The notes below the pieces were generated by a model. The model made no database searches and had not been told where the DNA came from. It worked only from the letters and a program-made list of their open reading frames with translations. From contig JANOSH010000037.1 of NCBI GenBank assembly GCA_031415695.1, forward strand, positions 62,001 through 126,000: DNA of 64,000 nt, written 5' to 3'. Source of the DNA: JANOSH01 sp031415695. GTDB taxonomy: Bacteria; Actinomycetota; Acidimicrobiia; Acidimicrobiales; Ilumatobacteraceae. Made by a program: the position numbers and the translations under genes. Shown one piece after another: positions 36,811 to 45,687 of the stretch (positions are counted from its first letter, which is position 1; every line of letters begins with the position of its first letter).

Positions 36811-37305
36811 GTGGCATACACCCCAATCGTAGGCACGCTCATCTACATCTTTGATCGCGACACCAACCAGGTGCTGCTCGTTCACCGCAACGCTCGACCC
36901 AACGACGAGCACTTGGGCAAGTACAACGGGCTCGGCGGCAAGCTCGAACCGTTCGAGGATGTGGCGTCGGGGGCAAGGCGAGAAGTACGCGAGGAAGCAG
37001 AGCTTGAACTTACGCACCTGGTCTTGCGCGGCACCATCAACTGGCCCGGCTTCGGACCTAATGGCGAGGATTGGTTGGGGTTCATCTTCCTCGCCGATGA
37101 GTGGACCGGCACTCCCCCGGCCAGCAACGAGGAAGGGGCTTTAGCCTGGCACCCGCTCGACGTCGTTCTGGGCGACGAACTGGCCATGTGGGAGGGCGAT
37201 CGCCTCTTCCTTCCGCTCGTCTTCGACGATAACCCGCTGAGTTTTCATGGTGTGATGCCGTACGAGAATGGTCGGCCCTCGGCTTGGTCGTTCGTACGCG
37301 CATAG
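36811..37305 (+). CDS. Nudix hydrolase, MutT-like
   Basis: 164 aa from GTG 36811. The Nudix box spans residues 43-65 (G-K-L-E-P-F-E ... R-E-V-R-E-E-A-E-L); one position, the Gly before the last residue, is Glu. MutT/NUDT1-type members sanitise 8-oxo-dGTP. Translation coupling to the Fpg/Nei-type glycosylase (2-base gap) supports a role in protection against oxidised guanine. The frame is open upstream inside the glycosylase gene, but that part is not Nudix-like. Confidence 0.83.
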   Translation: MAYTPIVGTLIYIFDRDTNQVLLVHRNARPNDEHLGKYNGLGGKLEPFEDVASGARREVREEAELELTHLVLRGTINWPGFGPNGEDWLGFIFLADEWTGTPPASNEEGALAWHPLDVVLGDELAMWEGDRLFLPLVFDDNPLSFHGVMPYENGRPSAWSFVRA

Positions 37306-37314
37306 CCTGCACCC

Positions 37315-38028
37315 ATGCCCATTCATCTGCGCGCCAATATGGGCGACTACGCCCCTGCCGTTTTGTGCCCCGGCGACCCCCGACGAGCCGAATATGTAGC
37401 GGAAACCTTCTTCGAGAACGTCCGGTGCGTTAACCGCGAACGGGGCATGCTCGGCTTCACAGGCACATTCGACGGCAAGCCCATCAGCGTGCAGTCGGTG
37501 GGCATGGGCGGGCCATCGGCTGCCATCTACTACGAGGAACTCATCCAACTCGGAGCGACGCGAATTATCCGTATCGGCACGTGCGGTGCGCTCCAGCCGT
37601 ATTTGAAGATGGCTGACACCATTGTCGCCATGTCGGCTACCGCGCTCGATTCCACCCCGGGTACGTACACGGGAGGTGAGCCTCATGCGCCCACGGCGAA
37701 CTTCGCGTTATTGGAGTTGGCGGTCAACACAGCCCGCGCTCAGGGGCTATCGGTGCACGTTGGCCCGGTGGCGACAGCCGATGTTTTCTACGACCCCGAT
37801 CAGGGTCGATTCCAACGGTTGAGTAGCCGCGGCCATCTTGCCATCGAGATGGAAGTGGCGACGTTGTACACCATCGCAGCGATTCGAAAGATCGACGCCG
37901 TAGCCCTCATGACCGTGAGCGACACCCTGGTCCACGGCGACGAGACCTTCGCGCGGATCAGCGACGACGACCTCAAGGTTGGTGTCGACACGATGACCCG
38001 GGTTGCCGCCCACGTCGCCGTCTCGTAA
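37315..38028 (+). CDS. deoD: purine-nucleoside phosphorylase, DeoD type
   Basis: 237 aa, the usual size for hexameric DeoD. Present are the phosphate-binding C-P-G-D-P-R-R-A, the R-I-G-T-C-G-A loop and the nucleoside-binding A-I-E-M-E-V-A-T-L-Y, followed by the catalytic Asp region V-S-D-T. It splits purine nucleosides with phosphate for salvage. It starts 9 bases after the Nudix gene, making a glycosylase-Nudix-phosphorylase run of nucleotide-related genes. Confidence 0.9.
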   Translation: MPIHLRANMGDYAPAVLCPGDPRRAEYVAETFFENVRCVNRERGMLGFTGTFDGKPISVQSVGMGGPSAAIYYEELIQLGATRIIRIGTCGALQPYLKMADTIVAMSATALDSTPGTYTGGEPHAPTANFALLELAVNTARAQGLSVHVGPVATADVFYDPDQGRFQRLSSRGHLAIEMEVATLYTIAAIRKIDAVALMTVSDTLVHGDETFARISDDDLKVGVDTMTRVAAHVAVS

Positions 38029-38045
38029 CCGACCCCGGGCGCGGG

Positions 38046-39062
38046 TTAGGAAATCAGGCCGAGTTCTTTCACAGCGGCACGCTCGTCGGCCAACTCGGCA
38101 ACGGATGCGTCCAGGAGCTTCTGGCTGAAGGCGTTGAGCTTCAAATTGGGCACGATGGTGTACTCGCCGTTGGCGCACACGCACGGGAACGACGAGATGA
38201 GGCCTTCGGGCACGCCGTAGCTGCCGTCGGAGGGCACGGCCATGCTGACCCAGTCACGCTTGGCTGATCCGAGCGCCCAGTCACGCATGTGGTCGATAGC
38301 GGCATTGGCCGCACTCGCTGCCGACGATGCACCGCGCGCCTCGATAATGGCCGCGCCACGCTTGGCGACAGTTGGGATATAGACCGTGCGTAGCCACTTG
38401 CGGTCGCCAACGAGGCCCGCTGCGCTTTTGCCGCCCACTTTGCAGTTGAAAAGGTCGGGGTATTGGGTGACCGAGTGGTTACCCCAAATGGTCATGCGCT
38501 TCACATCGGTGACAGCAACGCTGAGGCGCTGAGCGATCTGGCTGACCGCCCGGTTATGGTCGAGACGGGTCATTGCGGTGAAGTTGCGGGGGTTGACCTC
38601 GGTGCCTTTGACGGCCAAGGCGCTTTCGCGGGCTATGAGCGCATTAGTGTTTGCCGGGTTCCCGACTACAAGCACCTTGATGTTGGGATTGGCGTGGCGG
38701 GCAATGGCCTCACCCTGGGGCTTGAAGATGCCGCCGTTGGCTGACAGAAGGTCGGCTCGCTCCATTCCGGCCTTTCGCGGCATAGCGCCTACCAGCAGGG
38801 CGTAGTCGGCGTCCTTGAACGCCACATTGGGGTCATCGGTCTGGACAATGCCGGCGAGCAGCGGGAACGCGCAGTCGTCGAGTTCCATGGCGACTCCCTT
38901 GAGCGCACCAAGGGCCGGAGTCACTTCAAGTAGCTGCACGATGACGGGTTGCTTCGGGCCCAGCATGGCTCCCGAAGCGATGCGGAACAGCAAGCTGTAA
39001 CCGATCTGGCCGGCAGCGCCGGTTACCGTGACACGAACGGGAGCGGGAATGGGAGGAGCCAT
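38046..39062 (-). CDS. mdh: malate dehydrogenase
   Basis: 338 aa from ATG 39062. The NAD motif is V-T-G-A-A-G-Q-I-G-Y, the mobile loop has G-A-M-P-R-K-A-G-M-E-R-A-D-L, the substrate site is M-T-R-L-D-H-N-R-A, and the catalytic His lies in W-G-N-H-S-V-T-Q-Y-P. This is the type found in many actinobacteria and in the cytosolic eukaryote clade. The frame is open to 39089, but that adds only nine residues before a good N-terminus. It converges on deoD. Confidence 0.93.
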   Translation of the reverse strand: MAPPIPAPVRVTVTGAAGQIGYSLLFRIASGAMLGPKQPVIVQLLEVTPALGALKGVAMELDDCAFPLLAGIVQTDDPNVAFKDADYALLVGAMPRKAGMERADLLSANGGIFKPQGEAIARHANPNIKVLVVGNPANTNALIARESALAVKGTEVNPRNFTAMTRLDHNRAVSQIAQRLSVAVTDVKRMTIWGNHSVTQYPDLFNCKVGGKSAAGLVGDRKWLRTVYIPTVAKRGAAIIEARGASSAASAANAAIDHMRDWALGSAKRDWVSMAVPSDGSYGVPEGLISSFPCVCANGEYTIVPNLKLNAFSQKLLDASVAELADERAAVKELGLIS

Positions 39063-39100
39063 TCCCCCAGCGTACGCATTGGGCACCATTCCACCAATAT

Positions 39101-39155
39101 CGCAACAGTTGCGGATTCGGCCGCGTCTGAGCCGGCCATAGGCGCAACTGTTGCG
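39101..39155 (+). repeat. paired-palindrome 3'-end repeat, copy B
   Basis: CGCAACAGTTGCG at 39101-39113 and CGCAACTGTTGCG at 39143-39155, again 29 bases apart. Its spacer matches the spacer of copy C at about 20 of 29 positions. It is just downstream of the amylosucrase-like gene (minus strand) and upstream of mdh. Confidence 0.85.
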
Positions 39156-39167
39156 GAAGTGGTGGGA

Positions 39168-41105
39168 TTAGGTGGGCGCTACTGGCAGGACCGGGGTGTC
39201 GGCCTGATCGACAAACCAGGCCATGCCGTACGGTGCCAGTGTCAGCGTTGTTAATCCAACTGTCAGGTCGCCGGTTTGCAGAACCTCGACGGGTTGGTCG
39301 AGGCCGGCCCACCCCACCACAGTGTTCGGTACGTCGACGAACGAGGCACTGACGTTGGCCAAGCCGTAGAACCGGCCATGGCGAGGATGTCGTCGTTCCC
39401 AGCCCAAGATGCGGGTGTCGGGCATTCGGTGAAACCACGTGTCGCCGCCTGCGGACATCGCCACCGTTTGGCTTCGCACCGCAATCTGGTGCTTCAGCGC
39501 TGCAAAAACCCGCTGTTCAATCGAATCGTCTACGAGTCGACGCTCCACGAGCGACCAATCCATGTGGGGTCGGTGCATCCATCGTGAATCGTCGGCCAGG
39601 AACGGATCGGTTAGGTACCGGTGGTCGTCGTCGAGCGCAACTTCGTCGCCCATGTAGATAAGCGGGATACCTCCAAATCCCATCACGATGCCATACCCGA
39701 GGATAAGGCGCCGAAGGGCCGGACCAAGTTCGATGCCGTCGCCACCCGCATCGCCGAGACGAGCCGCGCTCACACCAGCTAGCGCTGCGGCACCGCCGCT
39801 GGTGCGTTCGTCGCCGGTGTCGGCATTGATGGAAAACGCGGCACCTCGAGCATACGAACCGGGAATAGCTCCGCGGTAGAACTGGGCTAGGAACCGACGA
39901 TGCTGCACTCCGTCGATGCCGACGCGGGCCGCATCGGCATCGTCGACGGCCCAGCCAATGTCGTCGTGACAGCGTAGGTAGGTGACGAACGATGTGTCGG
40001 CAGGGGTCTGGGTCAAGGTGCCGAGGGCTTGCGTTGCGAGGGCAGCGTCACCAGTGGCGAGACTCGCCCAAATCATCACCATCAATTGGTTGTGATACGC
40101 CAGTTGACACTCGCGTCGCTGCAACCGATGAGCGCCCAGGTACGGTACGAGATCGTCCGGAGCGACGATGGCTTCTGCCTTTAGCAACGTGCCGGGCGCC
40201 GCCATGGCCAGGAGCGCGCGGTAGGCCTGTGCAAGCAGATGAGCCTCGGGTTGGTTCTGACAGTTGGTGCCAAGCCGTTTCCACGTGAATGCAATGGCGT
40301 CGAGCCGAAGCACCTCGACACCGAGATTGGCAAGGTCGAGCATGACCGACAACATCTCGACGAACACGTCGGGATTCGCGTAGTTGAGATCCCATTGGTA
40401 CGTGTTGAAGGTGGTCCACACCCATCCGGCAAGGTCGTCGTCCCACGTGAAATTGCCCGGTGCCATCTCCGGGAACACCTCCGGAAGGGTCATTTCGAAC
40501 GCATCGGGCATGGTGCGATCGGGAAACACGAGGTAGTAATCGCGGTAGTGGGCAGACCCATCGCGTGCGGCCTTGGCCCAGTGATGTTCGCGAGCCGTGT
40601 GGTTGAGCACCAGGTCGAGGCACAGGCTGATGCCCCGGTCGCGAAGGCCGTCGATGAGTTCCTCCAGATCATTGCGGGTACCGAGCGACGGTTCCACATC
40701 GCCGTAATCGACGACTGCGTACCCTCCATCATTTGGCCCATCACGATGCTTGAGCACCTTCATGAGATGCAGGTAGGAAACGTTGAGTTCGCTGAGGTAG
40801 TCGAGCCGATCGGCTACGCCGACGAAGGTGCCGCCCAAGCGATCGGCATAGGCCACGTATCCGATGACATCTGGGCGTTGGAACCAGGCCGAATCGGCCT
40901 CGCGGCGGGCGTCCAGTTCGCGCAGGCTGTCCTTGCGATCATGCGCCGCCTGGGTGACGCAGCGAATCAATCGTTCACACAGCGTGTCGGGGTCGGCGAC
41001 TGAACCGTAGAGGGAGTCGATCAGAGCACGAACGACTGGCATACCTGCCGCGACGCGGGTGCGTAGACGCGCATCAGTATCGCTGTTCGACAGCGTGGAG
41101 GACAC
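39168..41105 (-). CDS. amylosucrase-like GH13 enzyme
   Basis: 645 aa. It has the helical N-terminal domain and the GH13 barrel of the amylosucrase subfamily. Catalytic blocks are V-L-R-L-D-A-I-A-F-T-W-K (nucleophile Asp), L-L-K-A-E-A-I-V (acid/base Glu) and R-C-H-D-D-I-G-W (third Asp), with the G-T-N-C-Q-N segment specific for amylosucrase. These enzymes build glucan from sucrose or hydrolyse it. It is the last gene of the ABC sugar-uptake operon, 10 bases after the GH3 gene. Sucrose as transport substrate is therefore likely but not proven. Confidence 0.83.
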   Translation of the reverse strand: MSSTLSNSDTDARLRTRVAAGMPVVRALIDSLYGSVADPDTLCERLIRCVTQAAHDRKDSLRELDARREADSAWFQRPDVIGYVAYADRLGGTFVGVADRLDYLSELNVSYLHLMKVLKHRDGPNDGGYAVVDYGDVEPSLGTRNDLEELIDGLRDRGISLCLDLVLNHTAREHHWAKAARDGSAHYRDYYLVFPDRTMPDAFEMTLPEVFPEMAPGNFTWDDDLAGWVWTTFNTYQWDLNYANPDVFVEMLSVMLDLANLGVEVLRLDAIAFTWKRLGTNCQNQPEAHLLAQAYRALLAMAAPGTLLKAEAIVAPDDLVPYLGAHRLQRRECQLAYHNQLMVMIWASLATGDAALATQALGTLTQTPADTSFVTYLRCHDDIGWAVDDADAARVGIDGVQHRRFLAQFYRGAIPGSYARGAAFSINADTGDERTSGGAAALAGVSAARLGDAGGDGIELGPALRRLILGYGIVMGFGGIPLIYMGDEVALDDDHRYLTDPFLADDSRWMHRPHMDWSLVERRLVDDSIEQRVFAALKHQIAVRSQTVAMSAGGDTWFHRMPDTRILGWERRHPRHGRFYGLANVSASFVDVPNTVVGWAGLDQPVEVLQTGDLTVGLTTLTLAPYGMAWFVDQADTPVLPVAPT

Positions 41106-41115
41106 TGCGGGTTAC

Positions 41116-43566
41116 CTAGCCGTTCGCCTGCAGCCGTACGGCTATATCGCGTGACGACGTGCCGATCCGCAACACGAACGGACCACTTACCGCAATCCAG
41201 CCGTGGGTTGACACATCCCATGTTTGGTACGCGCGTGGGTCGACAGCAATTGTTACCGAGTTGGACGAGTGCTTCGCCACGTTCACTTTTGCGAAACCCA
41301 CCAGCGTTTGGTCGGGGGTGTCGGATCCCGGTTGTGGCGGTTTGGTGGCATGCATATAAACCTGCACGACCTCGACGGCATCGCGGTCCCCCGTGTTGCC
41401 CAGCGTGACCTCGATAGCGTGGTCGTTGACGAGGCGAGCCGTGGTGATCGAGGCCTTGGCGTACCCAAGCCCGAAACCGAACGGGAACAATGGCTCTCGC
41501 CCTACTGTGTCGTACCAGCGGTAGCCAATGAGCCGACCCTCGCCGTAGTTCGCCACCCCGGCGCGGCCGGGGTAATGCTCGAACGCCGGTGTGTCCTCCA
41601 GCGTCCTCGGGAAGGTAACCGGCAGTCGGCCCTGCGGTTCGGTGTCGCCCAGCAGAACGTCGACAAGGGCGTTGCCCATCTCTTGGCCGGGAAACCAGCA
41701 GCACAACACGGCATCGACATCGGCCAGCCATGGCATGGCAACTGGCGAGCCAGCATTAACGACAACAACGGTACGCCTCGACGCAGCCGCGACTCTCCGC
41801 ACAAGCTCGTTTTGTTCGCCTGGGAGATCGAGGGTGGCTCGATCCCAACCTTCGCATTCCCAGTCGTGATTGGTACCAACGACCACAATGGAAACGTCGG
41901 CGTCGCGGGCGGCTTCGACGGCATGGTCCATGATGTACGGATCAGGCGGGGCGCACGCGCCGAGGTGAAGACCCGCCACGCCGAGACCGCCGGCAGGACA
42001 ACGCAATTCGGCGACCAGTTCGTATGGGTGGCCAGCTTCGAGTTGCACGGTGCCAACGGCTTCGTTGCGACCCATGCCGAAAAACGAACCACCCAGGCCG
42101 GCGTCGGCATTGTCGACGACGGTTCGACCATCGATGACTAAGGCGGCGAGGTTCGTGGCCGTGACGCTGAACTGCCAGACGCCACTGACCCGAGGTGTGA
42201 ACAATGCCAGGAATCGAACGCCCATCGGCAAAGCGGACCCTGGACGTGAGAGCGGATCGCTCATCCACATCATCTTTGATGAGCTCGTAGTGTCGGTCCT
42301 GTCGGGTGCAAGTTGGGCGTGGTCGAGACTGTCGGGGTCGGCGTAATACTCGACGACGACATCGGCGCAGTCGTCCAAGCGCAGTTCAGGCAGGTTCCGA
42401 TGGATGTAGCAACCAGGAGCATGCACCACGTCGACTCCGAGAGGTGCCAGCCGGGCGCACAGTGCGCCGAGTGGTGTCGAGACACTAATTGGGTTGACGT
42501 GTGCACTACCGCCCCCGAGAATCTGCCCGAATTCCGCATTCGGCCCAATGAGCGCTACCCGGCGAAGCAGTTCCGGCACCAGGGGCAGGGTCGTCGCTCC
42601 GTCGGAATCGGCTCTATTTTGCAACAACACCATGCCTGAACTGGCCGCGCGCCGAACGATGGCCAGATCGGCATCGATATCGGCCCTGGCGTGCTCGGGA
42701 CCGGGGCCAGCCTCGCCCAGCGTCTCGGTGCGGGCTAGGAGCGTGACAACGTTCAGAGCAGCGGCACGAACAGCGGCCCGATCGACGAGACCCGCTTCGA
42801 CGGCGGCGGCCAAAGCGTCGCCGCGGCATCGTGTGGGCCCGGGCATCTCGAGGTCGAGCCCTGCGTTGATTCCTTCGGCCGTAGAATGCAGTCCGAACCA
42901 GTCGCTCATAACAAGGCCGTCGAAACCCCATTCACCTCGCAGTATGTCGACCAGCAGTTCGGTGCTGTCGGCGGCGAAGGGACCATTGATGCGGTTATAG
43001 GCCGTCATGATTGACATGACCTTCGCCTCTTTGACGGCCGCTTCGAAGGGTACGAGGTACATCTCACGCATGGTGCGTTCGTCGATTCGGGAGTCGATGC
43101 TCATGCGTTCGAACTCGGTGTCGTTACCAACAAAATGCTTGATGCACGCAGCTACGCCCTCGCTTTGCAAGCCACGCACGAACCCGACGGCGGTCTTTGC
43201 CGTGAGAAGCGGATCTTCACTCATGCATTCGAAGTTCCGGCCACCAACTGGAGTGCGATGCAGGTTGACCGTGGGAGCTAGTAAGACTTTGGCACCCTTG
43301 GACTTGGTTTCGCGGCCCAGGACATGGCCGATTTCTTCCACTACCGCCGGGTCCCATGTAGCGGCGAGGAGCGTTCCGCATGGTGTATTGATCGACCGTT
43401 CGCCATCGAAGCGAGTGCCGCGGGCACCTGCGGGGCCATCGGTAACACGCATCGAGGGAATACCCGCTCGGGGTATCGCCACGGTCTGCCAGACATCGGC
43501 ACCGGCGAGAAGGCTGATTTGTTCGTCGAGCGTGAGCGCGTCAACGAGATCTTCAGGTGACTTCAC
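41116..43566 (-). CDS. GH3 beta-glucosidase with PA14 insertion
   Basis: 816 aa. Order: GH3 N-terminal barrel with nucleophile block G-L-V-M-S-D-W-F-G, GH3 C-terminal domain with an inserted PA14-like domain (F-T-P-R-V-S-G-V-W-Q-F-S-V and V-I-D-G-R-T-V-V-D-N), and a C-terminal Fn3-like domain (V-T-L-G-N-T-G-D-R-D-A-V-E-V-V-Q-V-Y). The K-H-F-V-G-N and G-R-N-F-E substrate loops are present. There is no signal peptide, so it acts on imported beta-glucosides. It lies 6 bases after the MalG-type permease gene. Confidence 0.9.
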   Translation of the reverse strand: MKSPEDLVDALTLDEQISLLAGADVWQTVAIPRAGIPSMRVTDGPAGARGTRFDGERSINTPCGTLLAATWDPAVVEEIGHVLGRETKSKGAKVLLAPTVNLHRTPVGGRNFECMSEDPLLTAKTAVGFVRGLQSEGVAACIKHFVGNDTEFERMSIDSRIDERTMREMYLVPFEAAVKEAKVMSIMTAYNRINGPFAADSTELLVDILRGEWGFDGLVMSDWFGLHSTAEGINAGLDLEMPGPTRCRGDALAAAVEAGLVDRAAVRAAALNVVTLLARTETLGEAGPGPEHARADIDADLAIVRRAASSGMVLLQNRADSDGATTLPLVPELLRRVALIGPNAEFGQILGGGSAHVNPISVSTPLGALCARLAPLGVDVVHAPGCYIHRNLPELRLDDCADVVVEYYADPDSLDHAQLAPDRTDTTSSSKMMWMSDPLSRPGSALPMGVRFLALFTPRVSGVWQFSVTATNLAALVIDGRTVVDNADAGLGGSFFGMGRNEAVGTVQLEAGHPYELVAELRCPAGGLGVAGLHLGACAPPDPYIMDHAVEAARDADVSIVVVGTNHDWECEGWDRATLDLPGEQNELVRRVAAASRRTVVVVNAGSPVAMPWLADVDAVLCCWFPGQEMGNALVDVLLGDTEPQGRLPVTFPRTLEDTPAFEHYPGRAGVANYGEGRLIGYRWYDTVGREPLFPFGFGLGYAKASITTARLVNDHAIEVTLGNTGDRDAVEVVQVYMHATKPPQPGSDTPDQTLVGFAKVNVAKHSSNSVTIAVDPRAYQTWDVSTHGWIAVSGPFVLRIGTSSRDIAVRLQANG

Positions 43567-43572
43567 AACGGC

Positions 43573-44496
43573 CTATCCCTTGACGGCGCCAGCAAGTAGC
43601 CCACGCACGAAGTGCTTTTGCAGCGCGAAGAACACGATGAGCGGCGTGAGCATGGATACGAAGGCAGCGGCCGTTAGTAAGTGCCACGATTGGCCTCGCG
43701 TACCGGAGAGCTCGACGAGCTTGGCGATGATGGGCTTGTTCTTTGCTCCGCCGTACACCTTGCCGATGAGCAGATCATTGAAGATGTAGACGAATTGAAA
43801 GATGGTGAGCGACGCCAGCGCGGGCACCGACAGTGGTAACACGAGTTTGCGAAAGATGGTGAGGTGTCCGGCACCGTCGACTCGGGCCGCCTCAATAACT
43901 TCCTTGGGCAGCGAGGAGATGAAATTCTTCAGAAGGAAGATGCAAAACGGCATACCGAAGCACGTGTGCGCGGCCCAAATGGTGAACACCGAGTTCTGAA
44001 GGTTGAAATCGGGGAAGATGGTAACCGAGCCGATATGCACACCGCCGGTAAAAACCCGCAGTAGCGGGATGAGCGACATTTGCAGCGGGATGACGAGCAT
44101 GGCCACAACTGCAGTAAACAACCAGTCACGTCCCTTGAAGTCCATCCACGAAAACGCGTAAGCAGCCAGGGCGGCAAGACCCACCGAGATGATGGTGCTC
44201 GGAATGGTGATGCGCATCGAATTCAACCAAAAATGTGCCAGATTGTCACCACCGTTTCCACTGCCGAGCACTGCCTGATAGTTGGCAAACGTCAGGTCGG
44301 GTTTCCAGAAGACCTGCCACCAACCCGTGGTCTTAACATCGAGCTCCTGTCGAAACGACGACGCGAAGACACCGAAGGTCGGAATTGTCCACAAGAAGAC
44401 CAGCACGTAGACGATGAGTCGACCGGTGCGGCTGGACAGGCTTGCACTCAGAGACCGGCCGACCGGCTCGGCCACGATGTCCTTGTTGGTACTCAT
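43573..44496 (-). CDS. carbohydrate ABC transporter permease (MalG type)
   Basis: 307 aa with six hydrophobic segments. The cytoplasmic EAA loop reads E-V-I-E-A-A-R-V-D-G-A-G-H-L-T-I-F-R-K-L-V-L-P, the contact site for the ATPase. It follows the binding protein and the MalF-type permease, sharing one base with the latter, and precedes the GH3 gene, as is typical of CUT1 oligosaccharide importers. Confidence 0.9.
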   Translation of the reverse strand: MSTNKDIVAEPVGRSLSASLSSRTGRLIVYVLVFLWTIPTFGVFASSFRQELDVKTTGWWQVFWKPDLTFANYQAVLGSGNGGDNLAHFWLNSMRITIPSTIISVGLAALAAYAFSWMDFKGRDWLFTAVVAMLVIPLQMSLIPLLRVFTGGVHIGSVTIFPDFNLQNSVFTIWAAHTCFGMPFCIFLLKNFISSLPKEVIEAARVDGAGHLTIFRKLVLPLSVPALASLTIFQFVYIFNDLLIGKVYGGAKNKPIIAKLVELSGTRGQSWHLLTAAAFVSMLTPLIVFFALQKHFVRGLLAGAVKG

Positions 44497-45524
44497 CAGG
44501 CCCCCATCAATTCTTCGGCACGGCGCTGGCTGCGCCGATTGATCACGACAACCGGGATTACAAGGATGAAAACCAGCACCGACAGGGCCGATGCGAAGTT
44601 GTAACGGTCCTGCAAGAACGCGAACACATAAAAGTCGTTGGCGATGGTGCTGGTGTCGAAGTTGCCGCCAGTTGCCGCGGCCACAATGTCAAACGCCTTA
44701 AGGCCGGCAATAGTTGTCAGGGTGGCGACAGTAACGATGGTGGCCCGGATGTACGGGAGTGTGACCTTGTAGAACACCTGCTTGTTCGTGGCACCATCGA
44801 CTTTGGCAGCCTCGATCAACGACTCGGGCACACCTTTGATGGCGGCGGAGAATATGACTGTCGCCACGCCTGCCGAGGCCCAAATAAAGATAACGATCAA
44901 AAGAAGCGTGTTGAAGCCTGGTGCATCGGCAGGGGGCGTTACCCCGCCGAAGCCGCGCTCGACGTACCAGATTCGCTGGCCGTCGCCACCCATACTGTTG
45001 GGTAATCCCGGAAGAACCTTCGTGACCTGATTGAGCAGACCGACCTTAAACGGTGGGCTGGCATACACGAACTTCCAGATGATGCCGGCACCGGCAAGAG
45101 ATATGGCGGCGGGCACGAAGACAAGGGACTTTGCGACTTTTTCGCCCCGCATTCCATCGGCATAACGCGCTATGGCCAACGAGATGATGGTGGTAGCAAC
45201 GGTACCGACGATCACCCAGGTGAGGGTGTTGACGACCGTTAAACGGGTGCCTTTGTCAGAAAAGATCCGCTGGTAGTTGTCAAATCCGACGAACTTCGGC
45301 TTTGGGGCATCGTTAAAGAAGCTGATGTACAGCGTGCGAACCGCTGGCCCCAGCAGGCCAATCAGCAGAGCGAACATCGCTGGAAACAGGAAGATGATTA
45401 CTCGTCCCGATTCACGGAAACGGCGAGGCAGGAGGTGAACGAGCCAATACAGGCCAAGCAACACTCCTAGCAACACAGCCAAACCAACCACGACGGTAAC
45501 GACCGTCGAGAGTAACTCACCCAT
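44496..45524 (-). CDS. carbohydrate ABC transporter permease (MalF type)
   Basis: 342 aa with about seven hydrophobic segments, one more than its MalG partner. The EAA loop reads E-S-L-I-E-A-A-K-V-D-G-A-T-N-K-Q-V-F-Y-K-V-T-L-P. It shares its last base with the following permease gene. The 163-base gap to the binding-protein gene contains a strong hairpin that may set expression levels. Confidence 0.9.
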   Translation of the reverse strand: MGELLSTVVTVVVGLAVLLGVLLGLYWLVHLLPRRFRESGRVIIFLFPAMFALLIGLLGPAVRTLYISFFNDAPKPKFVGFDNYQRIFSDKGTRLTVVNTLTWVIVGTVATTIISLAIARYADGMRGEKVAKSLVFVPAAISLAGAGIIWKFVYASPPFKVGLLNQVTKVLPGLPNSMGGDGQRIWYVERGFGGVTPPADAPGFNTLLLIVIFIWASAGVATVIFSAAIKGVPESLIEAAKVDGATNKQVFYKVTLPYIRATIVTVATLTTIAGLKAFDIVAAATGGNFDTSTIANDFYVFAFLQDRYNFASALSVLVFILVIPVVVINRRSQRRAEELMGA

Positions 45525-45578
45525 TTTTCGCCCCCAACACTTGTGGAACTACGAGGAGATCAAACGCCATACAGTTTG

Positions 45579-45598
45579 TCGACTCGACTCGACTCGAC
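45579..45598. repeat. four tandem TCGAC units
   Basis: TCGAC repeated four times, in the gap between the MalF-type gene start and the binding-protein stop. A short simple repeat without known role. Confidence 0.5.
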
Positions 45599-45632
45599 CG
45601 AGATAAGGCCGTTGGCGCACAGTACCCGGCAC

Positions 45633-45672
45633 CGAAGGTACCGGTCGGCCCAGAGCCCGACCGGTACCTTCG
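45633..45672 (-). terminator. 16-bp perfect hairpin between binding-protein and permease genes
   Basis: CGAAGGTACCGGTCGG (45633-45648), an 8-base loop, and its exact complement (45657-45672), 16 bases downstream of the binding-protein stop on the transcribed strand. The position fits an attenuator or RNA-stabilising hairpin that keeps binding-protein mRNA above permease mRNA, as described for malE-malF type operons. Confidence 0.7.
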
Positions 45673-45687
45673 CCTAGCCGCTATTCA

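Noticed and set aside
45579..45598. CRISPR-like repeat
   Set aside because: Only a 5-base unit four times with no spacers.
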